Positions 43,641-54,103 of a DNA stretch of 64,000 nt are shown here, one piece after another. A program made the position numbers and the translations under genes. How positions within the stretch are numbered: the stretch's first letter is position 1; each line of letters begins with the position of its first letter. This stretch comes from Haloterrigena turkmenica DSM 5511. GTDB lineage: Archaea; Halobacteriota; Halobacteria; Halobacteriales; Natrialbaceae. Under the pieces are notes generated by a model. It made no database searches. It saw nothing but the letters and a program-made list of their open reading frames with translations, and was not told where the DNA came from. The DNA is taken from NCBI RefSeq assembly GCF_000025325.1, contig NC_013744.1:248001-312000 (forward strand), in the 5' to 3' direction.

Positions 43641-45119
43641 TTAATCCTCACCCGCCGATGCTGATCCGACGTCGTCGGTTGGTAACGTGGTTTCCGCAGT
43701 TTCGGTACGGTTTTGGGTTGCGATCTGCCAACCAGTCAAGCCCATGAACAGGAGAACAAGCGGTGAGAGGAAACCGAAGAAGTAGTAGGGAGCATACTCC
43801 AGCGTGGAAACGCCGAGCGTTCCGGCCATAAACAATCCACCGCTGCTCCACGGGATGAGTACACTTGTTGTCGTTCCAGACGCTTCGATAGCGCGGGAGA
43901 GGTTCTTCGTTTGTAATCCCTGTTCGTCGTACAGGTTTCCGAGAGTCATACCCGGCACAACGATACTTGCGTACTGCTCCGCCGCGAGAATGTTCATGGA
44001 GATGGCTGAAAATGCAGTGACGATAGTGAGGCTCGCAACATTGTGGCAAAGCCGTCCGAGGTGATGGGCGAGAACCGCGAGAACGCCAGTCCGATCTAGC
44101 ATTCCGCCCAAAGACAGGGCTGCGATAGCAATCGTTACAATCCAAGCGCCGCCAATTAACCCGCTACTCTGTAGTAATCCGTTCACGAGTTCCATTCCCG
44201 TTTCGGGGGCGGTTCCAGATTGTGCAGCAGACCATGCGACACCGAATCCGGTCCCCTGAACGAGTATTGAAGTGGCGACCCCCGCGAAGACACCCGTTCC
44301 GAGGGCAGGCAGCGCAGGGATCCCGTATAGTGCAAGCCCGAAGGTGAGAACTAACGGAAGAAAGACAATCGGTGACACGACATAGGTGCTTTGAATAGCC
44401 GTTTGGATCGCTTCGACGCGACCGGCAGGAATGCTACCGGCGGTGTTCAGCCCGAGAACAGCGTATAATACGACCGAGATTGCGAACGCGGTGAGCGTTC
44501 CCGCCTGCATCGCATTAATGTGCTCGTACAACTCGGTGTTCGTTACTGCAGCAGCGAGATTCGTCGTATCTGAGAGCGGAGACTGCTTATCCCCTGTGTA
44601 AGCCCCGCTGAGGATAGCGCCGGCGGTCATCGGCGCGGGAATACCAAGTCCCGAACCGATGCCGATGAGAGCCACACCGAGTGTTCCGGCCACCGTCCAA
44701 GACGAGCCGACCGCAAAGGCGATCACAGCGGCGAGGACAGCTGCTACTGGAAGGAATACTGTCGGTGTAAATAACTCCAACCCGTAGTACATGAGACTCG
44801 GGATAGTCCCCGCTTGGATCCACGAGGCGATGAGGGCGTAGACGGTAAACATAATAAGAATAACCTTCATCCCCATTATGAGACCATCTGAGATGCCGTC
44901 GTACAGATCTGCCCACGATAACCCGAGATGATAGCGAGCGAATAACCCAGTGAATGCGATCCCCCAAAAGAGTGGGAATTGTGGATCCAAGCCGAAGACA
45001 ACGATACCGACGCTGAGGAAAGCGATCATCCCCGCGATTGGGACGAGCGCCGCTGCGAGCGAGGGGCGTTCAGCCGGATCGATGTCCTCGAACAGACGGG
45101 GTTCGAATTCGACCATCAA
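43641..45119 (-). CDS. NhaC-family Na+/H+ antiporter or related amino-acid antiporter
   Basis: 492 residues, about 12 membrane segments. NhaC marks are GSSWTVAGTLGVALIGIGSG, GAILSGAYTGDKQSPLSDTTNLA and NILAAEQYASIVVPGMT. Family members exchange Na+ for H+ or for organic substrates such as malate/lactate or amino acids. Being next to hutH and gdhA, it may serve histidine uptake or export of a breakdown product; this is inference from position. The 341-base gap to hutH allows its own promoter (TATA-like aatttatc near 45175). Confidence 0.85.
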   Translation of the reverse strand: MMVEFEPRLFEDIDPAERPSLAAALVPIAGMIAFLSVGIVVFGLDPQFPLFWGIAFTGLFARYHLGLSWADLYDGISDGLIMGMKVILIMFTVYALIASWIQAGTIPSLMYYGLELFTPTVFLPVAAVLAAVIAFAVGSSWTVAGTLGVALIGIGSGLGIPAPMTAGAILSGAYTGDKQSPLSDTTNLAAAVTNTELYEHINAMQAGTLTAFAISVVLYAVLGLNTAGSIPAGRVEAIQTAIQSTYVVSPIVFLPLVLTFGLALYGIPALPALGTGVFAGVATSILVQGTGFGVAWSAAQSGTAPETGMELVNGLLQSSGLIGGAWIVTIAIAALSLGGMLDRTGVLAVLAHHLGRLCHNVASLTIVTAFSAISMNILAAEQYASIVVPGMTLGNLYDEQGLQTKNLSRAIEASGTTTSVLIPWSSGGLFMAGTLGVSTLEYAPYYFFGFLSPLVLLFMGLTGWQIATQNRTETAETTLPTDDVGSASAGED

Positions 45120-45460
45120 TACACCTCGTTGACAAAGTCGTCTGGAATGACGATACCGTCAGACAGCGACGATGATAAATTCAACCGGGGGTGTCCGACT
45201 GCCACTATCACCCGTTTTGTCGGACGGGACACGTCGCCGACTTGTTCGAGAGATGGAGACGTATCCTGTCCTTGTCGCCGTGCTACGATACAATTATTCC
45301 GGTCACGTGTGAAATGTCCGTGTGTCATACCCCTACTAACAATAATTATGGATAGTTGCAAATAGAATCTGTTTCCCTGTGGAGAGGGATTTAAGTACTT
45401 CATTACGATGTTCGCGAGTGCTAGCAGACGTGCCTTCCGAGAAAAATCAGAAGGTTTCCA
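45120..45460. other. Intergenic between hutH and antiporter gene
   Basis: No gene seen. Contains a possible promoter for the antiporter. No strong repeat recognised. Confidence 0.4.
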
Positions 45461-47035
45461 TTACGACAGTGGCTCGTCGAGTGCCGTTTCGACGGCGTCG
45501 AATAACGTATCGGAGCGAAGGATCGCCAGCATAGACGTGATGTCTCGATGGATCGGCCGGTCTTCGTTGAGGTGAGGGACGTGTTCGCGAATTGTGTGAT
45601 AGGCCGCGTGGGTCCCGAGGCCGGGGCAACAATCCTCAATAAAATCGAGCGCTTGGGCCGCACAGGCCAGTTCGATCCCGACGACACGAAGCGTAGAGTT
45701 GACGGTTTCGCTCGCGATATGGGCGCTCTGTGCGCTCATACTGACGTGGTCCTCTTGATTCCCGCTGACGGGGATGCTGTCCATCGACGGGCGTCCCTGC
45801 GAACGGTTCGTACTCACGAGGTCTGCGGCGGTGTACTGGGCGATCATATACCCCGAGCGAAGGCCGCTCCCTTCAGTCAGGAACGGGGGCAGATGTTCTT
45901 CCTGAACATTAGGGTTGAGCATTCGGTCCATCCGCCGCTCCGAGATCGAGGCCAATTCCGCGAGACCGCTCGTGACGTAATCCAGCCGAAGGGCCAATGG
46001 TTGCCCATGGAAGTTCCCGCCTGAAAGGACGGCAGCCCGCTCAGTGCCGCTTGCGCGGTCGTCCGCGTCGTCGGCGGGGAATACGAGCGGGTTGTCTGTC
46101 GCGCTGTTGAGCTCCGTCTCGACGGCTTCACGGAGGTGTTGGATCGAATCCCGGACCGCACCGTGTACTTGGGGGAGACAGCGAAGCGAGTACGCGTCCT
46201 GCACCCGGTCACAGTTACGGTGCGACTCGACGATCTCGGAGTTCTGAGTGAGCCGACGGACGTTCTCCGCGCTTTCGGTTTGCCCCTGATGTGGCCGGAC
46301 GCGCTGGATACTGGGATGTGAGCTCGCGGTCGTACTCATCGTCGCTTCCGTAGTCATCGCACCGGCGATATCCGCCGCCCGCATCGCACGTTCAGCGTCA
46401 CACACGACGAGCGAGGCCAACCCGACGGTCAGTTGGGTCCCATTGATGAGCCCCAGCCCCTCCTTTGCATGAAGCGTCGCTGGTTCGAGGTTCTTCCGCT
46501 TCAGGGCCTTCCCACCCGGAAGTCGTTCACCCTCCACAGTGGCTTCGCCCTCTCCTGTGACGACAAGAGCGAGGTGGGCGAGAGGGGCGAGATCGCCGCT
46601 CGCACCGAGACTCCCTTTCGCCTTCACGACGGGATGGACCCCTTCGTTTATCATCCCTGCGAGAACGTCAACGATCCGCTCTCGGACGCCGCTGTACCCT
46701 TTCACCAGCGCGTTGAGCCGGGTGACGAGCATCGCTCGGACCTCGTCCTGATCGAGTTTGCGGCCCGTTCCGGCAGCGTGGCTCCGGACGAGGTTCTGCT
46801 GGAGCGTTTCGATGTCGTCCTCGGGTATCCGTTCCTGGACGAGTTCGCCGAATCCCGTGTTCACACCGTAGACGGCCTGCCCGGACTCGACGATGTCGAC
46901 GATGCGCTCGCGTGACTCGCGAACGCGCTCACGGGCCTCCTCCGGGATACGAACGGTGGCACCGTGCCGTGCGACGCGTTCGACAGCGTCCGGTGTGAGC
47001 GATTCCCCGTCGACGACGACTGGTTCGTCAGTCAT
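45461..47035 (-). CDS. hutH: Histidine ammonia-lyase
   Basis: 524 residues from [11 protein letters not shown]. The MIO cofactor triad Ala145-Ser146-Gly147 lies in GSLGASGDLAPLAHL; VYGVNTGFGEL (55-65) is the mobile active-site loop, and LINGTQ and QDAYSLRCLPQVHG are present. It removes ammonia from histidine to give urocanate, the first step of the Hut pathway. The start was set where it overlaps the end of hutI by 8 bases; a longer start six codons upstream is possible. Last of the four overlapping hut genes. Confidence 0.95.
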   Translation of the reverse strand: MTDEPVVVDGESLTPDAVERVARHGATVRIPEEARERVRESRERIVDIVESGQAVYGVNTGFGELVQERIPEDDIETLQQNLVRSHAAGTGRKLDQDEVRAMLVTRLNALVKGYSGVRERIVDVLAGMINEGVHPVVKAKGSLGASGDLAPLAHLALVVTGEGEATVEGERLPGGKALKRKNLEPATLHAKEGLGLINGTQLTVGLASLVVCDAERAMRAADIAGAMTTEATMSTTASSHPSIQRVRPHQGQTESAENVRRLTQNSEIVESHRNCDRVQDAYSLRCLPQVHGAVRDSIQHLREAVETELNSATDNPLVFPADDADDRASGTERAAVLSGGNFHGQPLALRLDYVTSGLAELASISERRMDRMLNPNVQEEHLPPFLTEGSGLRSGYMIAQYTAADLVSTNRSQGRPSMDSIPVSGNQEDHVSMSAQSAHIASETVNSTLRVVGIELACAAQALDFIEDCCPGLGTHAAYHTIREHVPHLNEDRPIHRDITSMLAILRSDTLFDAVETALDEPLS

Positions 47036-48245
47036 GGCGGACCACCTCCCCACGCTTTACGACTGTTTGGACGTTTTGCACGCCGAAATTGTACGGGAGG
47101 TGCTGATAGTCGGGCACGTCGGCGACGATTAAGTCTCCGGGCGAGTTCTCTCGAAGGATACCCGTGCCGTCCGTTCGGTCGATAGCGTTGGCAGCCGTAA
47201 CTGTTGCGCTACGGATAGCCGAGGCGGGACTCATACGCATACCGTTGCAGGCGAGTTCGATTGCGAATTCCATACTCTGCGAGTAACAGTTCGGATTGAA
47301 ATCGGTCGCGATAGCGACCGGAACGTCCGCCGCTTCGAAGGCTGTCGCATCAGCGTAGTCAGTCGCGAGCGAAAAGGCAGTCCCCGGCAGGAGAACGGGC
47401 GTTACGTTCGCTTCGCCGAGCGCTGTGATGTCCGCCTCGGTCGACTGCAGCAAATGATCCGCGCTCGTGGCCCCGATGTCGGCAGCCAACTGTGATCCGC
47501 CGAGTCGCTCGAACTCGTCGGCGTGGATCTTCGGTTTCAGCCCATGTTCCTGCCCGGCTTCAAGGACGCGCCGGGAGTGATCGACAGAGAAGACGCCCGC
47601 CTCACAGAAGATGTCACAGAACTCGGCGAGATCATTTGCCGTCACCGCAGGTAGCTGCTCTTCGACGACCCGGTCGATGTACGCGTCGGTGTCCGTGTCA
47701 TCGGGCACAGCGTGAGCACCCATGAACGTCGGCACCACGTCAATCGGGTGGCGGTCGGCCGCTTCGCCGATTGCTTCGAGCATCTTCATTTCCGTCTCGA
47801 CGTCAAGCCCGTAGCCGGATTTCACTTCGACCGTCGTCGTCCCATGGGCGAGCATGACGTCGAGACGTGCGAGGAGGCTCTCGACGAGGCGGTCGCGGGA
47901 GGCCTCGCGCGTCGCTCGCACAGTTCGCAAGATGCCCCCACCTTCTTCGAGGATGTCCTGATACTCCGCGCCCTTGAGCTTCGCAGTGAACTCGTCAGCG
48001 CGGTCGCCCGCAAACACGGCGTGTGTGTGGGGGTCGACGAATCCCGGAAGAACCGTCTTTCCGGCGGCGTCGACGGCATCCGTCGCGTTCTCTTCCGGGT
48101 ATTCGCGCGTGACCTCATCGGTCGGTCCCACTGCGACGATGACACCATCCTCGATTGCCACGGCTCCGTCCTGTGTCGTCATCATCCCACCATCGTCAGT
48201 TGGGGTTGTGACTTGGGCCGCGTTGTGGACGACGAGGTCAGTCAC
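47028..48245 (-). CDS. hutI: Imidazolonepropionase
   Basis: 405 residues from a GTG that overlaps the hutG stop as GTGA, in the same manner as the other hut junctions; an ATG three codons upstream is the alternative. Amidohydrolase fold with metal site [13 protein letters not shown] (from VDPHTHAVF), [12 protein letters not shown], and [12 protein letters not shown]. It opens imidazolone-5-propionate to N-formimino-glutamate, the third Hut step, in the cytoplasm. Confidence 0.94.
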   Translation of the reverse strand: MTDLVVHNAAQVTTPTDDGGMMTTQDGAVAIEDGVIVAVGPTDEVTREYPEENATDAVDAAGKTVLPGFVDPHTHAVFAGDRADEFTAKLKGAEYQDILEEGGGILRTVRATREASRDRLVESLLARLDVMLAHGTTTVEVKSGYGLDVETEMKMLEAIGEAADRHPIDVVPTFMGAHAVPDDTDTDAYIDRVVEEQLPAVTANDLAEFCDIFCEAGVFSVDHSRRVLEAGQEHGLKPKIHADEFERLGGSQLAADIGATSADHLLQSTEADITALGEANVTPVLLPGTAFSLATDYADATAFEAADVPVAIATDFNPNCYSQSMEFAIELACNGMRMSPASAIRSATVTAANAIDRTDGTGILRENSPGDLIVADVPDYQHLPYNFGVQNVQTVVKRGEVVRHD

Positions 48246-49156
48246 GCCGACCACCCGGAGAGGAAGTGTGCCACAGTACGGGCTGCAGCATCAACGGTTC
48301 GCCCGTCGGTGTCGAGTGGCGGCGCACACTCGACGAGTTCGAAGCCCGCAAGTCGTTCGTCGTCGGAGACGAGACGCATGAGTCGGAACAGTTCGCGTGG
48401 CAGTAACCCGCCGGGCGTCGGGGCGCTAGACCCGCAATAGCTCGCATCGAGCACGTCGATATCGACACTGCAATAGATGCGGTCGACGGTGCCGAGACTC
48501 GAGAGTGCCCGGTCGACGGCTTCGGAGAGGTCTGCCGCGACCTCGTCGGCAGTCACGACCGTTCCCCCGTTCTCACGGACATAGTCGTGATAGGCGGTAC
48601 TCGTCTCGAAGTGTCGAGCGCCGAGACAAGTGTAGCTGTCAAGTCCGGCCTCGTGTAACTGCCGGTAGGGTGTTCCGCTGGTCGGTCCGTCTCGGACTGT
48701 TCGAACGTCGAGGTGGGCGTCGATGTTGAGGACACCGACGCTGGAATCCTCGAGCAGCGGAGCGACGTTCGGGACGGTTAGTGAGTTATCGCCACCGAGA
48801 AAGATGGGGAGTGTATCGAGGGCGTGAACCGACCTTGTAACCTCTTGGACCTCATCCTGAACCTCGGTAACTGAACCTGTAGGCACGTCGATGTCCCCGA
48901 GGTCAGCGACGCTATTGATGGCCCCCGTATCGAAGTGATGAGTCTTCACCCCTGCCAGCGCGTTCCTAAGTGCTTCTGGACCTTCGGCGGCGCCGCGCCG
49001 GGAAATAACCGCGCCGTCGTACGGCTCGCCGACGAGGACTGCATCGAATTCGTCAGCCGTGTCGAGGTCAGTCCCACTGACGACGTCGCCGAACTGCTCG
49101 TCTAGGGGGTCCGACGACGGCCCCGACCAGTTTAGTGGTGTGGTGAAACTACTCAT
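48242..49156 (-). CDS. hutG: Formimidoylglutamase (ureohydrolase family)
   Basis: 304 residues. Arginase/agmatinase-fold metal site [16 protein letters not shown], and [10 protein letters not shown]. It splits N-formimino-glutamate into glutamate and formamide, the last Hut step. The family also holds agmatinases, but the place between hutU and hutI decides the call. Its ATG overlaps the hutU stop as ATGA. Asn replaces the usual His in GGDH (GGDNS), as found in several HutG proteins. Confidence 0.92.
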   Translation of the reverse strand: MSSFTTPLNWSGPSSDPLDEQFGDVVSGTDLDTADEFDAVLVGEPYDGAVISRRGAAEGPEALRNALAGVKTHHFDTGAINSVADLGDIDVPTGSVTEVQDEVQEVTRSVHALDTLPIFLGGDNSLTVPNVAPLLEDSSVGVLNIDAHLDVRTVRDGPTSGTPYRQLHEAGLDSYTCLGARHFETSTAYHDYVRENGGTVVTADEVAADLSEAVDRALSSLGTVDRIYCSVDIDVLDASYCGSSAPTPGGLLPRELFRLMRLVSDDERLAGFELVECAPPLDTDGRTVDAAARTVAHFLSGWSA

Positions 49157-50895
49157 TTGTTCTCAGCCATCGGGACGTGGACATCCGAAGTCGTTGCCTC
49201 GTTGAGCGCTTCGTCGTACCCAGCGTCGGCGTGGCGGATGACACCCATGCCGGGGTCAGTCGTAAACACGCGGCGGGCCTTTTCAGCAGCGAGGTCGGAG
49301 CCGTCGAGGACGACGTGGTTGTTGGTATGAAGGGAGTTGCCAATACCGACGCCACCCCCATCGTGAACGCTGACGATATCAGCGCCGGCAGCGCAGTTGA
49401 GCAGAGCGTTCAGGATAGGCCAGTCGGCGACGGCATCCGAGCCGTCTCGCATAGCTTCAGTCTCTCGGTTCGGGCTAGCCACACTGCCAGCATCGAGGTG
49501 ATCGCGTGTGACGACGACGGGCGCCGCAATCTCGCCTTCGTCGACGAGTTCGTTAATTCGAAGCGCAAATCGCGCACGCTCGGTTAGGCCGTCGTCGCTC
49601 TGGTACCCGAGCCAGCAGACACGGCTGGGGAGACCTTGGAACGAAACCTGTTCCTGTGCGAGATCGATCCAGCGGTGCAGTTGGTCTTTCTCGGGAAAGA
49701 GTTCCTTGATAGCGTCGTCAGTCCGATGGATGTCCTCTTCGTCTCCAGAGAGAGCGACCCAACGGAAGGGTCCCTTCCCCTGGCAGAACAGGGGTCGGAT
49801 GTACGCCGGGACGAACCCCGGGAAATCGAATGCGCTCGCCATCTCTCGGTGCTCCTCGACTTGTCCACGAATGTTGTTCCCGTACTCGAAGGCCACCGCA
49901 CCGCGCTCTTGCATTTCGAGGATGCCTTCGACGTGACGTTGCATCGTGTCGAGGCTCTCTTCGACGTACCGGTCGGGATCCGCCTCGCGTAACGCGTCGG
50001 CCTCCTCCACAGTGTAACCGGCGGGGTAGTAGCCTTCGAGTTCGTCGTGCGCGCTTGTCTGGTCGGTGACGATGTCCGGGACGAAGTCGCGTTCAAGCAG
50101 CCCGTCGAACATATCGGCAGCATTCATGTGGAGGGCGATAGAGAGCGGTTCACCGTTCGCTGCCGCATCTTCGGCCATCTCAATAGCCTCGTCCAGGTCG
50201 TCTGTCTTCTCCATACAGTAGTCCGTCTCGATCCGTCTGTCGATCCGGTGTTCGTCGACCTCAGCCGCGATACACACGCCATGATTCATCGTCACAGCTA
50301 GCGGTTGTGCTCCACCCATACCACCGAGGCCAGCGGTGACTGTGACCGTTCCTTCCAGCCCCTCCCGCTCGGGGAAGTGTTGGCGAGCCGCTTCGGCCAA
50401 TGTCTCGAAGGTCCCTTGAATAATACCCTGCGTTCCGATATACGCCCACGATCCGGCGGTCATCTGGCCGTACATGATAAGCCCCTTTGATTCAAGTTCG
50501 TGGAAGTGCTCCCAGTCGTCCCAAGCGCCGACCAGGTTCGAATTAGCAATAAGCACCTGTGGCGAACGTTCGTGAGTCTTGAATCGGCCGACCGGTTTCC
50601 CCGACTGGACTAGTAGCGTTTCGTCATCGGCAAGCGTCCGTAGCTCCGAGAGAATCGTATCGTATGCATCCCAGCTCCGGGCTGCCCGACCAGTACCGCC
50701 GTACACTACGAGATCTTCCGGTTTCTCTCCGACTTCCGGATCGAGATTGTTGTTGAGCATTCGGAGGGCGGCTTCCTGTCTCCACCCCTCACACTCGATA
50801 TCCGTCCCGGTGGGTGAACCTTGATACTCTAGCCACTCCGACGAGGGACTGCCGATCTTATCTGTCGAGTCATCGTCCGTCTGTTGCTGTTTCAT
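49153..50895 (-). CDS. hutU: Urocanate hydratase
   Basis: 580 residues from [50 protein letters not shown] (NAD site), [12 protein letters not shown], and [20 protein letters not shown] near the end are all urocanase blocks. It hydrates urocanate to imidazolone propionate using tightly bound NAD+. First gene of the hut operon. The start was chosen because an AT-rich TATA-like stretch (taattaatgata) lies about 15-25 bases before it; an ATG five codons upstream is possible. Confidence 0.95.
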   Translation of the reverse strand: MKQQQTDDDSTDKIGSPSSEWLEYQGSPTGTDIECEGWRQEAALRMLNNNLDPEVGEKPEDLVVYGGTGRAARSWDAYDTILSELRTLADDETLLVQSGKPVGRFKTHERSPQVLIANSNLVGAWDDWEHFHELESKGLIMYGQMTAGSWAYIGTQGIIQGTFETLAEAARQHFPEREGLEGTVTVTAGLGGMGGAQPLAVTMNHGVCIAAEVDEHRIDRRIETDYCMEKTDDLDEAIEMAEDAAANGEPLSIALHMNAADMFDGLLERDFVPDIVTDQTSAHDELEGYYPAGYTVEEADALREADPDRYVEESLDTMQRHVEGILEMQERGAVAFEYGNNIRGQVEEHREMASAFDFPGFVPAYIRPLFCQGKGPFRWVALSGDEEDIHRTDDAIKELFPEKDQLHRWIDLAQEQVSFQGLPSRVCWLGYQSDDGLTERARFALRINELVDEGEIAAPVVVTRDHLDAGSVASPNRETEAMRDGSDAVADWPILNALLNCAAGADIVSVHDGGGVGIGNSLHTNNHVVLDGSDLAAEKARRVFTTDPGMGVIRHADAGYDEALNEATTSDVHVPMAENK

Positions 50896-50981
50896 GCGTA
50901 CGTATATCATTAATTAGTTGGCCGATAGCTTTGGTTCTCCCTTCGGAAAGGGTTTTAAATGGATGGGCTGAATAGCGGCCC

Positions 50982-51626
50982 ATGTACAAGGCGGTGTTCC
51001 GGATCAAAAGCGACAGTCCGTACGCGAGTTCGACGGCACAAAACAATACCCGGATCGAGTTGTGGTGTAACGATCACTGTGACTTACTCCATATCGCTGG
51101 CGACCAACAAGCAGATGTCGTGGAACATGTCCGTTCGGGAGTTGGTGTTCGTGAATGCATCGAAAACGGCAGCAACCAGACCATCATTACTGAAGCGTGT
51201 CTGAAGGAATACGGAGACGACTATATCGAAGCTCATCTCGCCGCTAACGACTGTCTCCTCTTACCGCCGCTTCGATACGAACACGGCGCGAAAGTAGTCC
51301 GCGTTCTCGCGCTTGACCCCGCTAACCTCTCAATGCTGTACAGCGATATCTCGGCGGAACACGAAGTGACGGTTGAGTCCAAACAAGAGCTGGCAACTGT
51401 CAGGTCAGAGACGCCTGTGCTGTCGGTCAGCACGTTCCTCCCGAACCTCTCTGATCGCCAGCGGAACGTATTTCTGACCGCATTTGAGCAGGGTTATTAC
51501 GAGATACCACGTGGAACGACGACCAGCGAAATCGCCGAGATCGTGGGTGTCGGTCGCCGGACGGTAGAACACCACCTTAGACGCGCCGAAGAAAAATTCG
51601 CGAACGCGTTCGCAGAGTACCTATAG
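50982..51626 (+). CDS. HTH_10 (Bat-type) regulator, probable hut regulator
   Basis: 214 residues. An N-terminal unknown sensor region (YKAVFRIKSDSPYAS..., TRIELWCNDHCDLLHI) and a C-terminal HTH_10 domain: FLPNLSDRQRNVFLTAFEQG, then TTSEIAEIVGVGRRTVEHHLRRAEEK. Such proteins are usual haloarchaeal activators. It is divergent from hutU with under 90 bases between the starts, which makes it the likely controller of histidine use. A TATA-like ttttaaat lies 23-30 bases before its ATG, indicating a leaderless mRNA. Confidence 0.88.
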   Translation: MYKAVFRIKSDSPYASSTAQNNTRIELWCNDHCDLLHIAGDQQADVVEHVRSGVGVRECIENGSNQTIITEACLKEYGDDYIEAHLAANDCLLLPPLRYEHGAKVVRVLALDPANLSMLYSDISAEHEVTVESKQELATVRSETPVLSVSTFLPNLSDRQRNVFLTAFEQGYYEIPRGTTTSEIAEIVGVGRRTVEHHLRRAEEKFANAFAEYL

Positions 51627-52085
51627 ACTCTTCGGACGCTCTCGAGGCGGTCGCGATCGTAGGTGGGACGGCTATTCTTTCCTTCGAGCAAGTCCTCGAG
51701 TAGCTATATCACCGCCGAGACGGTACAGGTCCGATTCGATCAGGATCGGTGGCAAGGCGGTCGCGGGTGTAGCTGGCACAGACGACGGCGACGACGAAGA
51801 TGTAGAATAGGGGCTCGAGGGTCTCGAGGATGGTCCTACAGCCCGAATGCCAGCTATCCACTGGCTCCGTTGTGATCGCGGAGGGTCTGGATCCTGATGG
51901 GATTGAGGCCGCGCGATCAGTATGGGTAATTCAAGTCTTGGGTCTGGCCACCCAGAATTTCCCTGTCGAAAATTACCGTTGGATAAAGGTGGGGAGGGGT
52001 TCGTCTCAATTGAACAAATGGTTTATTTAATACCTTCTATCGCCGGGAGAGTTTTGATTGGATGGAACGTTGATCTCGCGAGCAC
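51627..52085. other. Intergenic, membrane-protein debris
   Basis: No full gene. At about 51760-51835 the minus strand reads ETLEPLFYIFVVAVVCASYT, which looks like the tail of a membrane protein. A TATA-like ggtttatttaatacc near 52020-52034 probably serves the superoxide dismutase gene. Confidence 0.4.
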
Positions 52086-52895
52086 ATGGCAAACGAATCG
52101 ATGCTCCCGATCGGACAGCGCCGCGACGTCCTGCAAACAATCGGCGGACTGACCGGTCTCGCGGTGGTTGGATCGACTGCGACGGTGGGGGCCGACGATA
52201 ACGATGGCGACGAAGGCAGTCAGGTTTACGACGCGACAGAAAACGGACGGTACGCGCTGCCAGAACTCCCCTATGAGTACGGCGCGCTCGAGCCCCACAT
52301 CGACGAGCGGATCATGGAACTCCACCACAGCGAACACCACCAAGGGTACGTCGACGGGGCGAACGATGCCCTCGATGCGTTCGAAGAGATGCGCTCTGAC
52401 AGCAACTTCGAGGATATCAAGGCCGTCAAACGGGACTTCTCGTTCAACTTATCCGGCCACGTCAACCACACCATCTTCTGGCAGAACATGAGTCCCGACG
52501 GCGGTGGCGCACCTGACGGCGAGTTCCGATCCGCGCTCGAAGACCAGTTCGGTTCGTTCGAGGCATTCCAGAACGAGTTCAGTACGGCCGCGGAGAACGT
52601 TGAGAGCAACGGATGGGCGATGCTGTTCTACGAACCGATCGCTGACCTCCTTGTGATCGGGCAGGTCGAATCCCAGAACGGGCTGGCCCACCAGGGTGCG
52701 ATCCCGATCCTGACGCTCGACGTCTGGGAGCATGCCTACTACCTCCAGTACGAGAACGAACGGGCGAGTTATATCGAGGAATGGTGGAACGTCGTCGACT
52801 GGACGGACGTCTGCCAGCGCTACGAGTTCCTAACCCAGACTCGAGCCAACGAAGTGTCTGAAGACGGCGCGGACGGCAACGAAACGGACAACTGA
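52086..52895 (+). CDS. Fe/Mn superoxide dismutase with export signal
   Basis: 269 residues, about 60 longer than cytoplasmic SODs. The extension has QRRDVLQTIGGLTGLAVVGS (11-30), a twin-arginine-type signal, followed by a polar linker. The SOD core begins at YALPELPYEYGALEPHI; metal ligands are His80, His126 (VNHTIFW), Asp210 and His214 (LDVWEHAYY). Export of a folded metalloenzyme by the Tat route fits. It would remove superoxide at the outer face. The acidic tail (EDGADGNETDN) is haloarchaeal. Confidence 0.9.
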   Translation: MANESMLPIGQRRDVLQTIGGLTGLAVVGSTATVGADDNDGDEGSQVYDATENGRYALPELPYEYGALEPHIDERIMELHHSEHHQGYVDGANDALDAFEEMRSDSNFEDIKAVKRDFSFNLSGHVNHTIFWQNMSPDGGGAPDGEFRSALEDQFGSFEAFQNEFSTAAENVESNGWAMLFYEPIADLLVIGQVESQNGLAHQGAIPILTLDVWEHAYYLQYENERASYIEEWWNVVDWTDVCQRYEFLTQTRANEVSEDGADGNETDN

Positions 52896-52985
52896 TCGAC
52901 TCTTTTTTGTCGCTCATCCCAATAAGTCGTAAAACCAATTTTGCTGACAGTCTAAGAATCAATTAACGGTGGGCGAAAAAGATAG

Positions 52986-53129
52986 ATGTCTATGGTCGAC
53001 GATCCGCGTCCCCCGCTCCCCAACTGGGTGACGGACGTCTACACCGTCCTCGAGACCGCCCAGAAGCATGAGGAGTCCGAACCCATAGATACAGATTTGC
53101 TTTATCTGCGTAGTTTTGGAACTACCTGA
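52986..53129 (+). pseudogene. Short open frame, possible 5' gene fragment
   Basis: 47 codons: MSMVDDPRPPLPNWVTDVYT, then VLETAQKHEESEPIDTDLLY and a stop soon after. The Pro-rich start reads like a real haloarchaeal protein N-terminus that is cut shortly after. Downstream sequence shows no continuation. It lies 220 bases before an IS6-type element. Confidence 0.35.
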
Positions 53130-53349
53130 CATATGTTCCACGTATGTCTGCTACATCATCAATTCCGTTGGTATCTATGCGATAGATTTCTAATATGAAA
53201 TGTATCTATATCCCCCTGCGGTTGCACGTCACGAAGAGCGATTACCTCATCGTCAGAACTCGAGGCATACCGGAAAGTACACTTGTTACTGTAACCCCAG
53301 CCCGCCAGCACCGTTCGTCGGTTCATATAACTAATAGTAAATATATTCG
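53130..53349. other. Intergenic before IS6 element
   Basis: AT-rich. On the minus strand a 55-codon frame starting at 53326 begins MNRRTVLAGWGYS, like a decayed Tat/lipoprotein signal, and ends without a recognisable domain. I do not call it a gene. Confidence 0.35.
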
Positions 53350-54093
53350 GGCAGTGTCTAGTTAGGCCAGTTTGAGAAGCGAGCAGGTCGTAGAGCTAGT
53401 TTGGCCATGACACTCGCAGACCTGCTCAGCGAGTGCTACGCGGCGGAATTTGATGAATCTTGGGAGCGTGAGCGGACGGCGACGCCCGTCAGGGTGTTCG
53501 CCGTCCGCCTCCACGCGACCGGTTGTTCGCTCCGAGAGACACAATCGATTCTTCGCTTGATAGGCGTAGACCGCTCTCATCAAGCACTCTGGCACTGGGT
53601 ACATCGGCTAGCTGATAGCGTACCAGACCCGCCGACGGCGCAGCCGGCACGGGTCGCCATTGATGAAACCGCTGTCAAGATCAACGGCGACTGGTCTTGG
53701 GTGTACGCTGCAATAGACCTAGACTCACGACTAATTCTTGATGTCGCAGTGTTCGGACGGCGAGGCACCGATCCAGCCGCTGCGTTCCTGCATCGATTGA
53801 CCGAGAAACACAATCTCTCCGACGCTGTGTTTCTCGTCGATGGCTACGGCTATCTGACTGCCCTCTCTCGATTGGGGTTAAGCGGTCAACTCGACTACGT
53901 CGAGCGAAACCTGATCGAAAAGTGGTTTCAGACCTTCAAGATGCGAGTTGACCGCTTCCATAATTCATGGGTGGGCAGTCGAGCGAGCGTCAGAGAATGG
54001 CTTGAACAGTTCGTACACTATTATAACACACAACGACCGCACCAGTCACTCAACGGACAGACTCCCACCGAGGTGCTAAACTAGACAGTGCCG
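53349..54093 (+). mobile_element. IS6-family insertion sequence
   Basis: Terminal inverted repeats CGGCAGTGTCTAGTT (left, from 53349) and, on the other strand, CGGCACTGTCTAGTT (right end at 54093), one mismatch. One transposase gene fills it. The 8 bases on either side are not identical, so no target duplication is seen, which suggests recombination or age. The right end lies about 10 bases before a copy of repeat A. Confidence 0.85.
53401..54084 (+). CDS. IS6-family transposase
   Basis: 227 residues, intact. DDE-type catalytic residues in VAIDETAVKI (first Asp), FLVDGYGYL (second Asp) and NLIEKWFQTFKMR (Glu); HYYNTQRPHQSLNG is the family tail. An N-terminal helix-turn-helix (FAVRLHATGCSLRETQSIL) binds the ends. 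The length matches ISH15/ISH29-like members, so the element may still be active. A start two codons later is equally possible. Confidence 0.9.
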   Translation: MAMTLADLLSECYAAEFDESWERERTATPVRVFAVRLHATGCSLRETQSILRLIGVDRSHQALWHWVHRLADSVPDPPTAQPARVAIDETAVKINGDWSWVYAAIDLDSRLILDVAVFGRRGTDPAAAFLHRLTEKHNLSDAVFLVDGYGYLTALSRLGLSGQLDYVERNLIEKWFQTFKMRVDRFHNSWVGSRASVREWLEQFVHYYNTQRPHQSLNGQTPTEVLN

Positions 54094-54103
54094 ATGAATC
54101 CAT

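Noticed and set aside
45116-45403. 95-codon minus-strand frame between hutH and the antiporter
   Set aside because: No protein-like pattern, contains the probable antiporter promoter, and lacks a family resemblance.
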